Source: DASUBV01 sp036510065 | GTDB taxonomy: Bacteria; Actinomycetota; Actinomycetes; Streptosporangiales; Streptosporangiaceae | Assembly: GCA_036510065.1 (NCBI GenBank) | Contig: DATCEO010000106.1 | Coordinates: forward strand, 92,366 to 156,365 | DNA: 64,000 bases | Reading direction: 5' to 3' | In this document: positions 39,742-48,412 of the stretch, one piece after another | Layout of the letters: the number at the start of each line of letters is the position of its first letter | How positions within the stretch are numbered: position 1 is the stretch's first letter | Position numbers and translations under genes: made by a program | Notes under the pieces: generated by a model | What the model was told of the DNA's origin: nothing | What the model saw: only the letters and a program-made list of their open reading frames with translations | The model's database searches: none

Positions 39742-40110
39742 TCAGCCCGGCTGACCGCCGGCCAGCCGGCGCACCACCGTGCGCAGCACCTCGGACTCGG
39801 CGCCACCCATCTCGGCGACGAAGTGACTCAGGACCGCCTCGGTGTCCCCGCCGCCGTCCAGCGCCTCGCGCATCAGGCGGGCGCTGTACTCCTCGCGGCT
39901 GGCCGTCGCGGTGTAGCGGTAGGCCTTGCCGTCCTTGACCCGGGTGAGCCAGCCCTTGCGGTGCAGGTTGTCCATCGTGCTCATCACCGTGGTGTAGGCG
40001 ATGACCCGGCCGCCCCGCAGCTCGTCGAACAGTTCCCGCACGGTCACCGGCCGGTCCTGCTCCCAGACCCGATGCATGATCACTGTCTCGAGGTCACCGA
40101 AACCGCGCAT
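39742..40110 (-). CDS. BlaI/MecI/CopY-family transcriptional repressor
   Basis: A 122-residue winged-helix repressor. The signature is GDLETVIMHRVWEQDRPVTV, then RELFDELRGGRVIAYTTVMS, TMDNLHRKGWLTRVKDGKAY and the dimerisation tail. The AGGAGGTGG directly before the ATG at 40110 fixes the start. In classical systems BlaI is inactivated by an M56-family membrane protease; no such gene is adjacent here, so another signal or an unlinked protease must be assumed. A 14-bp palindrome at 40184-40197 in the divergent promoter region is the likely operator, giving autoregulation and control of the His-rich protein gene at 40285. Confidence 0.88.
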   Translation of the reverse strand: MRGFGDLETVIMHRVWEQDRPVTVRELFDELRGGRVIAYTTVMSTMDNLHRKGWLTRVKDGKAYRYTATASREEYSARLMREALDGGGDTEAVLSHFVAEMGGAESEVLRTVVRRLAGGQPG

Positions 40111-40183
40111 GCCACCTCCTGCGTCATCGGCCAGCATAGGGTCCGCGAGCCGGGCTCCTGGCCGTCCTTGTCCGATGCTACTG

Positions 40184-40197
40184 TCTACGTACGTAGA
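40184..40197. promoter_or_regulatory. BlaI-type operator palindrome
   Basis: TCTACGTACGTAGA is a perfect 14-bp palindrome. Its CTAC...GTAG arms match the TACTACAxxTGTAGTA type bound by BlaI-family repressors. It lies 74 bases upstream of the BlaI start and 88 bases upstream of the divergent gene's start. Confidence 0.75.
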
Positions 40198-40284
40198 GCG
40201 TAGATGATGCCTGCGCGGCTTCCGGGCCGCGCCGCGCAGCGCGTCTGGCCCGTCCGGCGACAGCCGGGTGAGGAGATTGGCGCA

Positions 40285-41082
40285 GTGTCCAAGGGCAGCA
40301 GGAACCGGTCGAGGGCCAGTGCGAAGATCGCGCAGCAGCGGGCGCAGGAGGGCCGCCGGCGGCGGCGGCTCTGGCTGGCCGGGACCGGTGCGGTAGTCGT
40401 GGTGGCCGCGGCCGCCGGCGGCATCACCCTCGGGGTCAGCGGCGGCGGGGCGCCGGCCGCCGGCAGTACCCCGGCGGTCGGCGCCAGCAGCTCGCCACGG
40501 CTCAAGCTGGCCCCGCTGAGCACGCTCGGGACCCTGGCCCCGGCGCCCCCGCCCGGCCCGGCCGGGCCCGAAGGCGTCCCGGTGCCGAAGGCGGCGCCGC
40601 TGGCCGGCATCGCGACCATCGCCACCGGCCAGCCGGTCGACGGCATCAGCTGCCAGACCAGCGAGCAGACGATCTTCCACATCCACGCCCACCTGACCGT
40701 CTTCGTGAACGGGCAGCCGCGCCAGGTGCCGGCCGGCGTCGGCATCCCCGGTGCCCAGGCGCAGAACACGGCCCAGGGTCCGTTCATTGCCACCGGGACC
40801 TGCTTCTACTGGCTGCACACGCACGCCTCCGACGGCGTTATCCACATCGAATCGCCCGTACGGCGCGTCTACACGCTGGGCAACTTCTTCGACGAATGGG
40901 GCCAGCCGCTCGGGCCCGATCAGGCCGGCCAGGCTCGGGGGCACGTCACCGTGATCTACAACGGCCAGGCCTACCAGGGCAACCCCCGTGACATCCCGCT
41001 GACCAAGCACGCCCAGATCCAGCTGGAGATCGGCAAGCCCGTCACCGCCCCGACCTCCATCACCTGGCCCAGCGGCCTGTAG
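40285..41082 (+). CDS. Membrane-anchored His-rich protein, putative metal binder
   Basis: A 265-residue protein. The N-terminus is basic (SKGSRNRSRASAKIAQQRAQ) with one membrane helix, LWLAGTGAVVVVAAAAGG, at about 31-55, so the rest should face outward after a Pro/Ala linker. The folded domain has two conserved His clusters, IFHIHAHLTVFVNGQ near 134 and YWLHTHASDGVIHIES near 175, plus Cys in ISCQTS and GTCFYW. Similar domains occur in uncharacterised actinobacterial and chloroflexal proteins. Metal binding, perhaps copper, is suggested by the His spacing and by divergence from a BlaI/CopY-type repressor, but is not shown. The GTG at 40285 has GAGGAG upstream. Confidence 0.72.
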   Translation: MSKGSRNRSRASAKIAQQRAQEGRRRRRLWLAGTGAVVVVAAAAGGITLGVSGGGAPAAGSTPAVGASSSPRLKLAPLSTLGTLAPAPPPGPAGPEGVPVPKAAPLAGIATIATGQPVDGISCQTSEQTIFHIHAHLTVFVNGQPRQVPAGVGIPGAQAQNTAQGPFIATGTCFYWLHTHASDGVIHIESPVRRVYTLGNFFDEWGQPLGPDQAGQARGHVTVIYNGQAYQGNPRDIPLTKHAQIQLEIGKPVTAPTSITWPSGL

Positions 41083-41340
41083 CGGCCGAGCGGACGACGC
41101 TAGCCACCCGCTAAGCGACCTCGACCACGCTGAGGGTGCTCGTCACCCGCTTAAGTCACCCCGGGTGCCGCTTAGAGACGCCTCTCGCATCCCTTTCAGC
41201 CCGACCGGAATCAGGTTCTCGAACAGTGGTTCGGATTTGGCTTGCGGGAACGAGTAAAACCCGAACCACTCATGAAGGCCGCCGGGAGGTGAGGCGCCGC
41301 AATTCCGGGATCCTGACGGATACCTAGCTGGCTGCCCCGG
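41083..41340. other. Intergenic region with a long inverted repeat
   Basis: No gene is seen. AGTGGTTCGG (41225-41234) and CCGAACCACT (41261-41270) are perfect inverted copies, 26 bases apart; the match continues for two more pairs after one mismatch. It could be a bidirectional terminator, an operator pair or a small element end. The DNA between is less GC-rich than the flanks. Confidence 0.45.
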
Positions 41341-42237
41341 CTACCGGGCCGCCGCGTCGAGCGCCGGGCCGATGGCCGGGTAGCTGAAGGCGAACCCGGC
41401 CTGCTCCAGCCGCGCCGGCAGCACCCGGGCACCGCCGAGCAGCTCGCCGGAGACCTCGCCCAGCCCGGTGCGCAGCAGAACCGCCGGCACCCGCAGCAGC
41501 GCGGGCCGCCTGACCGCCCGGGCCAGTGCCGCCGTGAACTCGGTGTTGGTCACTGGCTCCGGGGCGGTGAGGTTGACCGGCCCGGCGAGCTTGCCGTCGT
41601 CGAGCAAGAACCGGGCCGCGCGCACCCAGTCCGCCACCGCGATCCAGCTGAGGTACTGGTCGCCGCCGCCGAGCCGGGCGCCGAGCCCCAGCTTGAACAG
41701 CGGCAGCAGGGGGCCGAGCATGCCGCCCTGGCCTGACAGCACGATCCCGGTGCGCAGGTTGACGACCCGGACGCCCGCCGCGCTCGCCTGGGTCGCGGCC
41801 GCCTCCCAGTCCCGCACCAGCCCGGGCAGGAACCCGCTGCCTGCCGGGGCCGCCTCGTCCACCTCCCGAGTACCGGTATCCCCGTACCAGCCGATCGCGG
41901 AGCCGGCCAGCAGGACGGGCGGGGGCTCGGGAGCGGCCGCTATCGCCTCGACGAGGGCCGTGGTGCTGGCGATCCGGCTGTCGCGCAGCTCCTGCTTGCG
42001 GGCCGGCGTCCAGCGCCCGCCCGCGATCGGCGCGCCGGACAGGTGCACGACGCCGTCAGCGCCGCTGAGCACGGCCGGGTCGAGGCCGCCCGCCCGCGCA
42101 TGCGGATCCCACCGGACCTCGGTCACCGATTCCGGCGCCCGCCGGACCAGCCGGGTGACCTCGATGCCGTCCCGCTCCAGGGCGGCCGCCAGGGCCGTCC
42201 CGATCAGGCCGGTCACGCCGGTGATAACGACGCGCAT
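41341..42237 (-). CDS. TIGR01777-family NAD-dependent epimerase-like protein
   Basis: A 298-residue short-chain-dehydrogenase-fold protein of the YfcH/SulA-like TIGR01777 family. The N-terminus has the nucleotide loop VVITGVTGLIGTALAAAL, then ADGVVHLSGAPIAGGRWTPA, ASTTALVEAIAAAPEPPPVL, SAIGWYGDTGTREVDEAAPA with the family's YGD, and a C-terminal DUF1731-type part (FAFSYPAIGPALDAAAR). The family's reaction is not established, though cell-division effects have been reported for homologues. It lies 20 bases after the sucB stop on the same strand, so it is probably the last gene of the pepA-lpdA-sucB run. Confidence 0.9.
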   Translation of the reverse strand: MRVVITGVTGLIGTALAAALERDGIEVTRLVRRAPESVTEVRWDPHARAGGLDPAVLSGADGVVHLSGAPIAGGRWTPARKQELRDSRIASTTALVEAIAAAPEPPPVLLAGSAIGWYGDTGTREVDEAAPAGSGFLPGLVRDWEAAATQASAAGVRVVNLRTGIVLSGQGGMLGPLLPLFKLGLGARLGGGDQYLSWIAVADWVRAARFLLDDGKLAGPVNLTAPEPVTNTEFTAALARAVRRPALLRVPAVLLRTGLGEVSGELLGGARVLPARLEQAGFAFSYPAIGPALDAAAR

Positions 42238-42257
42238 GCGTTCCCCCTCCGCTGCGG

Positions 42258-44291
42258 CTAGAGCCCGAGCTCGCTCTCGAAGGCCCCTTCCTCGAGCCTG
42301 GCCTTCAGCGTGGTCAGGAAGCGCGTCGCGTCGGCCCCGTCCACCAGCCGATGATCATAGGTCAGGGCCAGGTAGACCATGGACCGGACGGTGATGACCT
42401 CGCCCAGCGTCGGGTCCTCGACGACGACGGCCCGCTTCACGACGGTGCCCGAGCCGAGGATGCCCACCTGCGGCTGATTGATGATTGGCGTGTCAAACAG
42501 GGCGCCGCGGCTGCCGGTGTTGGTCAGCGTGAACGTCCCGCCGGCCAGGTCGTCGGGGCTCACCTGGCCGGCCCGGGTGCGCGCGGCCAGGTCGGCGATC
42601 TTGCGGGCCAGGCCGCCGATGTTCAGGTCGCCGGCGTTCCTGATCACCGGGACCATCAGGCCGCGCTCGGTGTCCACCGCGATGCCCAGGTGCTCGGCGT
42701 CGTGGTAGGTCACCTGGCCGTTCGCCGTGTCGATGACGGAGTTGAGCTTGGGGTGGGCCTTGAGCGCCTCGACCGCTGCCAGCGCGAAGAACGGCAGGAA
42801 GGACAGCTTGACGCCCTCGCGGGCCTCGAACGCGGCCTTCGCGCGGTCCCGCAGCCGGGCGATCGCGGTCACGTCGGCCTCGACCACGGTGGTGAGCTGC
42901 GCCGAGGTCTGCAGCGACTCGACCATCCGCTGCGCGATGACCTGCCGGGCGCGCGACATCCGCTCGGTGGTGCCGCGCAGGCGGGACTCCGCGACCGGTG
43001 TCCGCGGGCGACGGTCGTCGGCCGCCTCGACCCGGGGAGCGGCCTGCCCGGGCGCCCCGGCCTGCTGAGGCTGGGGCTGGGGCTGCTGAGGCGGGGCCTC
43101 CTGCTGGGGCTGGGCCTGCTGGGCCTGCTGGGGCTGCTGGGGCTGCTGGGGCTGGGGCTGGGGCTGGGGCTGCTGGGCGGCCTGCGCCTGCCCGGTCGGC
43201 TGGGCAGGCTGGCCCGGCTGCGGGGCGGGCGCCCCGGCCTCCGGACTCCGCTGCCCCCGCGCGGCGTCCAGGACATCCTGCTTGCGGATCCGGCCGCCGA
43301 CCCCAGTGCCGGCGACGGTGGCGAGGTCAATCCCGTTCTCGGCGGCGAGCTTGCGGACCAGCGGGGTCACGTACGGGCTCTCGGTGCCGTTGGCGTAGCT
43401 CCCGTCGGACTCAGGGCCGCCGGCCTCGCCGGTATCGGCTCCTGGGCCGTCAGCCGCCCTCCCGCCAGCGCCGGTGTCCGCGGGCGGCCCGCCAGCATCG
43501 CGCGCTGAGCCGGGACCGGCCGGGCCCGGCGCGACCTCGCCCTGGTACGGGTGGCCGCCCGGCGGCGGGTAGGCGGACGGCTGGTAGCCGGGCGCGCCGG
43601 GGCCAGCCTGCTGGTAGGGGTTGGTGCCCGGCTGCTGGGCCGGGGCGCTGGGCTGCGGCGGGTAGCCACCCTGCGGCTGGTAAGGGGCCGGCTGCCCGTA
43701 ACCGGGCTGCTGGTACCCCTGCTGCTGGTACTCCTGGGGCTGGTAACCCTGCTGAGGCTGGTAACCCTGCTGGGGCTGGTAAGCCTGCGGCGCCGGCTGG
43801 GCCGCGGGCTGCTGGTAGCCCGGCTGGACCGCAGGCTGCTGGTAACCCTGCTGCGGCTGGTAGGCCGCGGCCTGCGCCGGCGCGGCCTGGGGCTCCGCAT
43901 CGGACTGGGGCTCCGCATCGGCCTGGGGCTCCGCGCCAGACTGGGGCTCGCCAGACTGGGGCTCGCCAGACTGGGGCTCCGCGCCGCCCTGGGGCTCCGC
44001 GGCCGCGCCGGCGGGCGCGGCTGCCTGACCGTCCTGCCCGTCGGCCGCGGCGCCTTCCTCGTCGATCACCGCGAGCTGCGCGCCGACGGCCACGGTCTCG
44101 TCCTCGGCCACCGTTATCCCGCGCAGGGTTCCTGACACGGGAGACGGAATCTCGGTGTCCACCTTGTCCGTGGAAACCTCCAGGAGCGGCTCGTCGGCAT
44201 CGACGTGCTCGCCTTCGCGCTTCAGCCAGCGAGTGACAGTGCCCTCGGTGACGCTCTCACCCAGCTGTGGCATCGATACGGAGACCGACAT
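42258..44291 (-). CDS. sucB: Dihydrolipoamide acyltransferase E2 (2-oxoglutarate dehydrogenase type)
   Basis: A 677-residue E2 component. A single lipoyl domain covers residues 1-75 with Lys43 in VSTDKVDTEIPSP. A ~230-residue linker rich in Gln, Tyr, Pro and Gly follows, with many PQQGYQ-type units. The E3-binding domain is at about 307-341 (VTPLVRKLAAENGIDLATVA, GTGVGGRIRKQDVL), then a Gln/Pro tract, then the acyltransferase domain (~445-677) with the catalytic His in TYDHRLVDGADATRFL. The ATG at 44291 follows GGAAAG. LpdA is encoded just upstream; LipA and LipB modify it. In actinobacteria the assignment to the 2-oxoglutarate or pyruvate complex is not always strict. Confidence 0.93.
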   Translation of the reverse strand: MSVSVSMPQLGESVTEGTVTRWLKREGEHVDADEPLLEVSTDKVDTEIPSPVSGTLRGITVAEDETVAVGAQLAVIDEEGAAADGQDGQAAAPAGAAAEPQGGAEPQSGEPQSGEPQSGAEPQADAEPQSDAEPQAAPAQAAAYQPQQGYQQPAVQPGYQQPAAQPAPQAYQPQQGYQPQQGYQPQEYQQQGYQQPGYGQPAPYQPQGGYPPQPSAPAQQPGTNPYQQAGPGAPGYQPSAYPPPGGHPYQGEVAPGPAGPGSARDAGGPPADTGAGGRAADGPGADTGEAGGPESDGSYANGTESPYVTPLVRKLAAENGIDLATVAGTGVGGRIRKQDVLDAARGQRSPEAGAPAPQPGQPAQPTGQAQAAQQPQPQPQPQQPQQPQQAQQAQPQQEAPPQQPQPQPQQAGAPGQAAPRVEAADDRRPRTPVAESRLRGTTERMSRARQVIAQRMVESLQTSAQLTTVVEADVTAIARLRDRAKAAFEAREGVKLSFLPFFALAAVEALKAHPKLNSVIDTANGQVTYHDAEHLGIAVDTERGLMVPVIRNAGDLNIGGLARKIADLAARTRAGQVSPDDLAGGTFTLTNTGSRGALFDTPIINQPQVGILGSGTVVKRAVVVEDPTLGEVITVRSMVYLALTYDHRLVDGADATRFLTTLKARLEEGAFESELGL

Positions 44292-44362
44292 TGCTTTCCG
44301 CACTCCTTCATTCTGTCGACTCGTGCGCCTGATCGGGCGGGCCCGGTCGCGCGGTCAGGGGG

Positions 44363-45742
44363 TTATTCGTGCACGTGCAGCGGCTTCCCGGCCAGCGCCA
44401 GATGCGCCTCGCCGATCGCCTCAGACTGGGTCGGGTGCGGATGGATGAGCTGGGCGACGTCGGCCGGGACCGCTTCCCAGTTGTAGATCAGCTGCGCCTC
44501 GGCGATCAGCTCGCCCACCCTGGCGCCGACCAGGTGGACGCCGAGAACCGGGCCGCCGCCCGCCGTCGCGATGACCTTGGCGTAGCCCTGCGTCTGCAGG
44601 ATCTGGCTCTTGCCGTTGCCAGCCAGGTCATAGGTGAACTCGGTGGTCTCGATGCCGCGCTCGGCCGCGGTAGCCGCCGTGATGCCGACGGAGGCTACCT
44701 CCGGGTCGCTGTAGGTGACCCGGGGAACGCCGTCGTAGTTGATGGGCTGGACCCGCAGGTCGGCCAGCCGCTCGGCGACCATGATGCCCTCGGCGAAGCC
44801 GACGTGCGCCAGCTGCAGGCCGGGGGTCAGGTCGCCGACTGCGGAGATGGTGGGGATGTTGGTCTGGCAGACCGCATCGACCAGGACGAAGCCGCGGTCC
44901 ATGGCGACGCCGACTTCCTCGTAGCCCAGGCCGGCTGATACCGGGCCCCTGCCGACGGCTACGAGCAGCAGCTCAGAGTCGATCGTCTCGCCACCGGCCA
45001 GCGTCACCGTGACGCCCGTGCCAGTGTCCTTCACGCTCTCGAACCTCGCGCCGAGCTTGTGCTTGATGCCGCGCCGCCGGAACGCGCGCTCGATCAGCTT
45101 CGAGCTCGACTCCTCCTCGGCCGGCAGCAGGTGCGGCAGCATCTCCACGATCGTGACCTCGGCGCCGAAGGAGCGCCACACGCTCGCGAACTCCACGCCG
45201 ATCACGCCGCCGCCGAGGATCACCACGGAGGCGGGCACCCGGTCGAGCCTGAGCGCGTGATCGCTGGTGATGACCCGCTCGCCGTCGACCTGCAGGCCCG
45301 GCAGGCTGCGCGACTCCGACCCGGTGGCCAGCACGACGTGGGCGCCCTCCACGACCTGGTCCCCGACCCGCACCTGCGTGGGAGAGACGAGCTGGCCGTC
45401 ACCCTCGATCACGTCGATGTGCCGGCTGGCGACCAGCCCGGTCAGGCCCTTCCAGAGCCGGGTGACCACCTTGTCCTTGTAGGTGTTGACACCGGCCATG
45501 TCGATGCCCTCAAGGGTGGTCCGGACGCCGAAAGCGGCGCCGTCGCGGGCCTGGTCGGCGATCTCCGCGGCGTGCAGCAGCGCCTTCGTCGGGATGCAGC
45601 CCTTGTGCAGGCAGGTGCCGCCGACCTTGTCCTTCTCGATAAGCGCGACACGCTTCCCCAGCTCAGCGGCGCGCAGTGCGCAGGCGTACCCGCCGCTGCC
45701 GCCACCGAGGATGACGATGTCGTAGCCGCTGCTGTCCGTCAC
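44363..45742 (-). CDS. lpdA: Dihydrolipoyl dehydrogenase E3
   Basis: A 459-residue FAD/NAD enzyme that reoxidises dihydrolipoamide on E2 subunits. It has the FAD loop IVILGGGSGGYACALRAAEL, the redox pair Cys44/Cys49 in GGTCLHKGCIPTK, the NAD loop VILGGGVIGVEFASVWRSFG, the FAD-binding ISAVGDLTPGLQLAHVGFAE, and the C-terminal His-Glu pair in AQLIHPHPTQSEAIGEAHL. GTG start at 45742 with AGGAG just upstream. It lies 41 bases after pepA and 71 bases before sucB, so it is likely co-transcribed with sucB. Confidence 0.97.
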   Translation of the reverse strand: MTDSSGYDIVILGGGSGGYACALRAAELGKRVALIEKDKVGGTCLHKGCIPTKALLHAAEIADQARDGAAFGVRTTLEGIDMAGVNTYKDKVVTRLWKGLTGLVASRHIDVIEGDGQLVSPTQVRVGDQVVEGAHVVLATGSESRSLPGLQVDGERVITSDHALRLDRVPASVVILGGGVIGVEFASVWRSFGAEVTIVEMLPHLLPAEEESSSKLIERAFRRRGIKHKLGARFESVKDTGTGVTVTLAGGETIDSELLLVAVGRGPVSAGLGYEEVGVAMDRGFVLVDAVCQTNIPTISAVGDLTPGLQLAHVGFAEGIMVAERLADLRVQPINYDGVPRVTYSDPEVASVGITAATAAERGIETTEFTYDLAGNGKSQILQTQGYAKVIATAGGGPVLGVHLVGARVGELIAEAQLIYNWEAVPADVAQLIHPHPTQSEAIGEAHLALAGKPLHVHE

Positions 45743-45783
45743 GATCTGCTCCTGTCCGAAATCCCGCGGGCCAACCGCGCTGC

Positions 45784-47391
45784 CTAAAGCTTCCCCTCGG
45801 CTGCATCTAGTGCAATCTGCACGAGCATCCGGACCGCGGCGCCGGTCCCGCCCTTCGCCGTGTACCCATAGGGCTCGCCCTCGTGAAAGGCCGGGCCAGC
45901 TATGTCAACGTGGGCCCAACGTACCCCGTCTGGCACGAATTCCCGCAGGAAAAGGCCCGCGACCAGCATGCCGCCGGTGCGGTCGGGCGACACGTTGGCG
46001 ATGTCGGCCACCGTCGAGTCCAGGCCCTTGCGCAGCTCGTCCGGCAGCGGCATCGGCCAGGCCGGCTCGCCGGCCCGGCGCGAGGCGTCCACCACCGCGT
46101 CGCAGGCCTCGGCGTCGCTGGCCATGACGCCGCTGATCCGCGGTCCCAGCGCGACGAGCTGGGCGCCGGTGAGCGTCGCCACGTCGATGACCAGGTCGGG
46201 GGAGTCTTCCGCCGACCGGGCCAGTGCGTCGGCTAGCACCAGCCGGCCCTCCGCGTCGGTGTTCAGCACCTCGACCGTCTTGCCGCCGTAGATGCTGATG
46301 ACATCCGACGGCCGCTGCGCATGCCCGCCGGGCATGTTCTCGGCCAGCGGCAGGTAGCCGACGACGTTGACGTCCGGCTGCAGCGCCGCGACGGCCTGCA
46401 GCGCGCCGAGCACCGCGGCGGCGCCGCCCATGTCGGACTTCATCGCCTCCATCGACTTGGCCGACTTGAGCGACAGGCCCCCGGAGTCGAACGTGATCCC
46501 CTTGCCGGCGAACACCACCGTCCGGGCCGCGCCCGGCCGGGTATAGCCGAGCCGGACCAGCCGCGGCGGCCGGGCTGAGCCCTGGCCCACGCCGCAGATC
46601 CCGCCGTAGCCGCCGTCGGCCAGGGCCTTCTCGTCCAGCACCTCGACCTCGAGGCCGCTGGCCCGCGCGACCTGCTCGGCCTGCGCGGCGAAGCTCTCGG
46701 GATACAGGTCGGCCGGGCTGGTGTTCACCAGGTCCCGGACGAGCGTCACCGCGTCAGCCAGGACCTGCGCCCGGCGGACGGCGGCCGTGACCTGCTCCGT
46801 GATGGCGCTGACCAGCAGCGTCAGCCGGGGCTGGCCGACGGGCTTGCTGGTCCGGTACCTGGTGAACGCGTACCGCCCGAGCAGGGCGCCGAGCGCCACC
46901 GCCTCGGCCTGCGCACCGTCCGCGGCCGGCAGGCTGATCGCCACGTCCCCGGCCTGGCCGCTCGCCGGCGCACCATCCGCCGTGTCGCCTGCGCCCGTGT
47001 CGCCTGCGCCCGCCTCGTACGAGCCCGTCTCGCCGCCTGCGTCCCGCCGGACCGCGGCACCGGCCGTCACCGACCGCACGGCGGCGCCCGCCGCCCGGCG
47101 AAGCGCCTCGAGGCGGGCGTCCTCGGGGCCGCTGAACGGGCCCAGCCCGACAGCCACGATGACCGCCGCGGGCAGCGCCCCGCCGGACACGAGCCTGGTC
47201 ACCTCGTCCTGCGCGCCGGTCGCGCCGAGGGCGGCCAGCGTCCCGGCGAGGGTCCCGCCCAGGGCCTCGTCCACTTCCTGGGCGCCTGGCGCCAGGGCCG
47301 GGCCGTCGGGGCCCTGGATCACTCCGATGATCACGGCGTCAGCGGGGGCTTCGCGGGGGCTGAGCTGTCGGGCCTGAAGAGCGCTTGTCAC
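45784..47391 (-). CDS. pepA: Leucyl aminopeptidase (M17)
   Basis: A 535-residue cytosolic metalloaminopeptidase of family M17, which frees N-terminal residues from peptides. The C-terminal catalytic domain has VFAGKGITFDSGGLSLKS with the metal Lys and Asp, KSDMGGAAAVLGALQA, and the hallmark NTDAEGRLVLADALA near residue 365; WPMPLPDELRKGLDS and ANVSPDRTGGMLVAGLFL complete the site. The N-terminal macro-like domain contains an Ala/Gly/Asp insertion around residue 130-160. GTG start at 47391. It is first in the pepA-lpdA-sucB-epimerase run, a gene order shared with Streptomyces. Confidence 0.95.
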   Translation of the reverse strand: MTSALQARQLSPREAPADAVIIGVIQGPDGPALAPGAQEVDEALGGTLAGTLAALGATGAQDEVTRLVSGGALPAAVIVAVGLGPFSGPEDARLEALRRAAGAAVRSVTAGAAVRRDAGGETGSYEAGAGDTGAGDTADGAPASGQAGDVAISLPAADGAQAEAVALGALLGRYAFTRYRTSKPVGQPRLTLLVSAITEQVTAAVRRAQVLADAVTLVRDLVNTSPADLYPESFAAQAEQVARASGLEVEVLDEKALADGGYGGICGVGQGSARPPRLVRLGYTRPGAARTVVFAGKGITFDSGGLSLKSAKSMEAMKSDMGGAAAVLGALQAVAALQPDVNVVGYLPLAENMPGGHAQRPSDVISIYGGKTVEVLNTDAEGRLVLADALARSAEDSPDLVIDVATLTGAQLVALGPRISGVMASDAEACDAVVDASRRAGEPAWPMPLPDELRKGLDSTVADIANVSPDRTGGMLVAGLFLREFVPDGVRWAHVDIAGPAFHEGEPYGYTAKGGTGAAVRMLVQIALDAAEGKL

Positions 47392-47447
47392 GGTCTGAGC
47401 CTAGTGCCTGCCCCGCCAGGCCGGTCACCGCGCGCTGGACTGACAGT

Positions 47448-47487
47448 TTTCCCGGCTCACCATCCGGTTTCCCGGCTCACCCTCCGG
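47448..47487 (+). repeat. 20-bp tandem direct repeat
   Basis: TTTCCCGGCTCACCATCCGG (47448-47467) is followed at once by a copy with one change (47468-47487). It sits between pepA and the ruined transporter gene, perhaps marking the deletion scar. Confidence 0.7.
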
Positions 47488-47499
47488 CCTGGATTCCGG

Positions 47500-48254
47500 C
47501 TAGCTCTCCGTCGCCGGGTCGGCGAAGACATGGCAGCCGGCCGTGTCCAGGCGCAGCCCGACCCAGGCCCCGCGGGCGGCGCGCAGCGGCGCGAACACCA
47601 CGGTCAGCCGACCCAGCTTGTTCATCATGCCGGCGATGAACGGTAGACGGACCGGACTGGGAGGGGTCGTTCATGCCCGCCAGGCCCTTCCACTTCGGCT
47701 GCGGCAGCTCGGAGAAGCTTGCCGGCGGGGTGGTCACCTTGGTGCTGTCGTAGACGACCGCGGCCACCAGGGTGACGCCGGTCGGCGTGTAGCTCTTGTC
47801 GGCGGGCAGCGGCTGCTGGCCCAGGGCGTCCCAGCTGACCTGCGGCTCGAACCCCTTCTGCAGCAGGCCCTGCTGGTCGAGGCCGGCGAACGCCCGTGGC
47901 GCCGTCAACCCAGAGCAGTCCCCAGCTGGGATTGTTCCTCGAGGCCTCGATCTGGGTGAGCAGCGGACCAGTGGAGTTGTCGTCGAGCTTGACCGGGATG
48001 CCGGTCGCCTTGGTGAACGCGGCGGTCATGGCCATGTCGTAGCCCTGGGCCGAGTAGACGACCAGCGGTACCTTAGCTGACGAGGATGCCTGAGATGTGG
48101 AGCAGGCCGCCAGGCCGGCGGCGCCGATGCTGACGGCGCCAGTCAGGAGGCTGACCTTGAGCCTGTGCGCGGTAAACGAGTCATGCCCGAAGCCTCCGGC
48201 AGGCAGCCGACCGCAGGGCATCGCCTCGGTGGCCCCCGGGTAAACGTTCACCAA
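47500..48254 (-). pseudogene. Decayed iron-type ABC transporter: binding-protein start joined to ATPase end
   Basis: The first ~100 codons from 48254 encode a lipoprotein signal (GAAGLAACS) and the start of a Fe(3+)/thiamine-type extracellular binding protein (VPLVVYSAQGYDMAMTAAFT, GIPVKLDDNSTGPLLTQIEA, NPSWGLLWVDG). A +1 shift near 47905 is needed to read on as FAGLDQQGLLQKGFEPQVSW through KWKGLAGMNDPSQSGP, and a second shift near 47645 to read FIAGMMNKLGRLTVVFAPLR and WVGLRLDTAGCHVFADPATE. The last part looks like the C-terminus of an ABC ATPase rather than a binding protein, so a large internal deletion probably removed the permease and most of the ATPase. Confidence 0.75.
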
Positions 48255-48412
48255 GACAGATTAATAACGGCCGTCACATATGCTGAATGACGACTGTTAG
48301 AGTGAAGGCGTGACCTGGTCGGCTCCGTGGCTGTGGCATGCTGGCGAGACAGAACGCTGGCGTGGCGGCAGCACGCGGGTTTAGCTGGCGCGGGCGAGGT
48401 AGAGGAGATGTC

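Noticed and set aside
43560..43870. Short repeated units in sucB considered as a possible CRISPR array
   Set aside because: The repeats are irregular, have no unique spacers of constant length and encode an in-frame Gln/Tyr/Pro linker; no cas gene is near.
42998..44236. A 412-codon plus-strand frame opposite sucB
   Set aside because: It encodes only Pro/Ala/Gly/Arg repeats mirroring the Gln-rich linker; the minus-strand frame is a complete E2.
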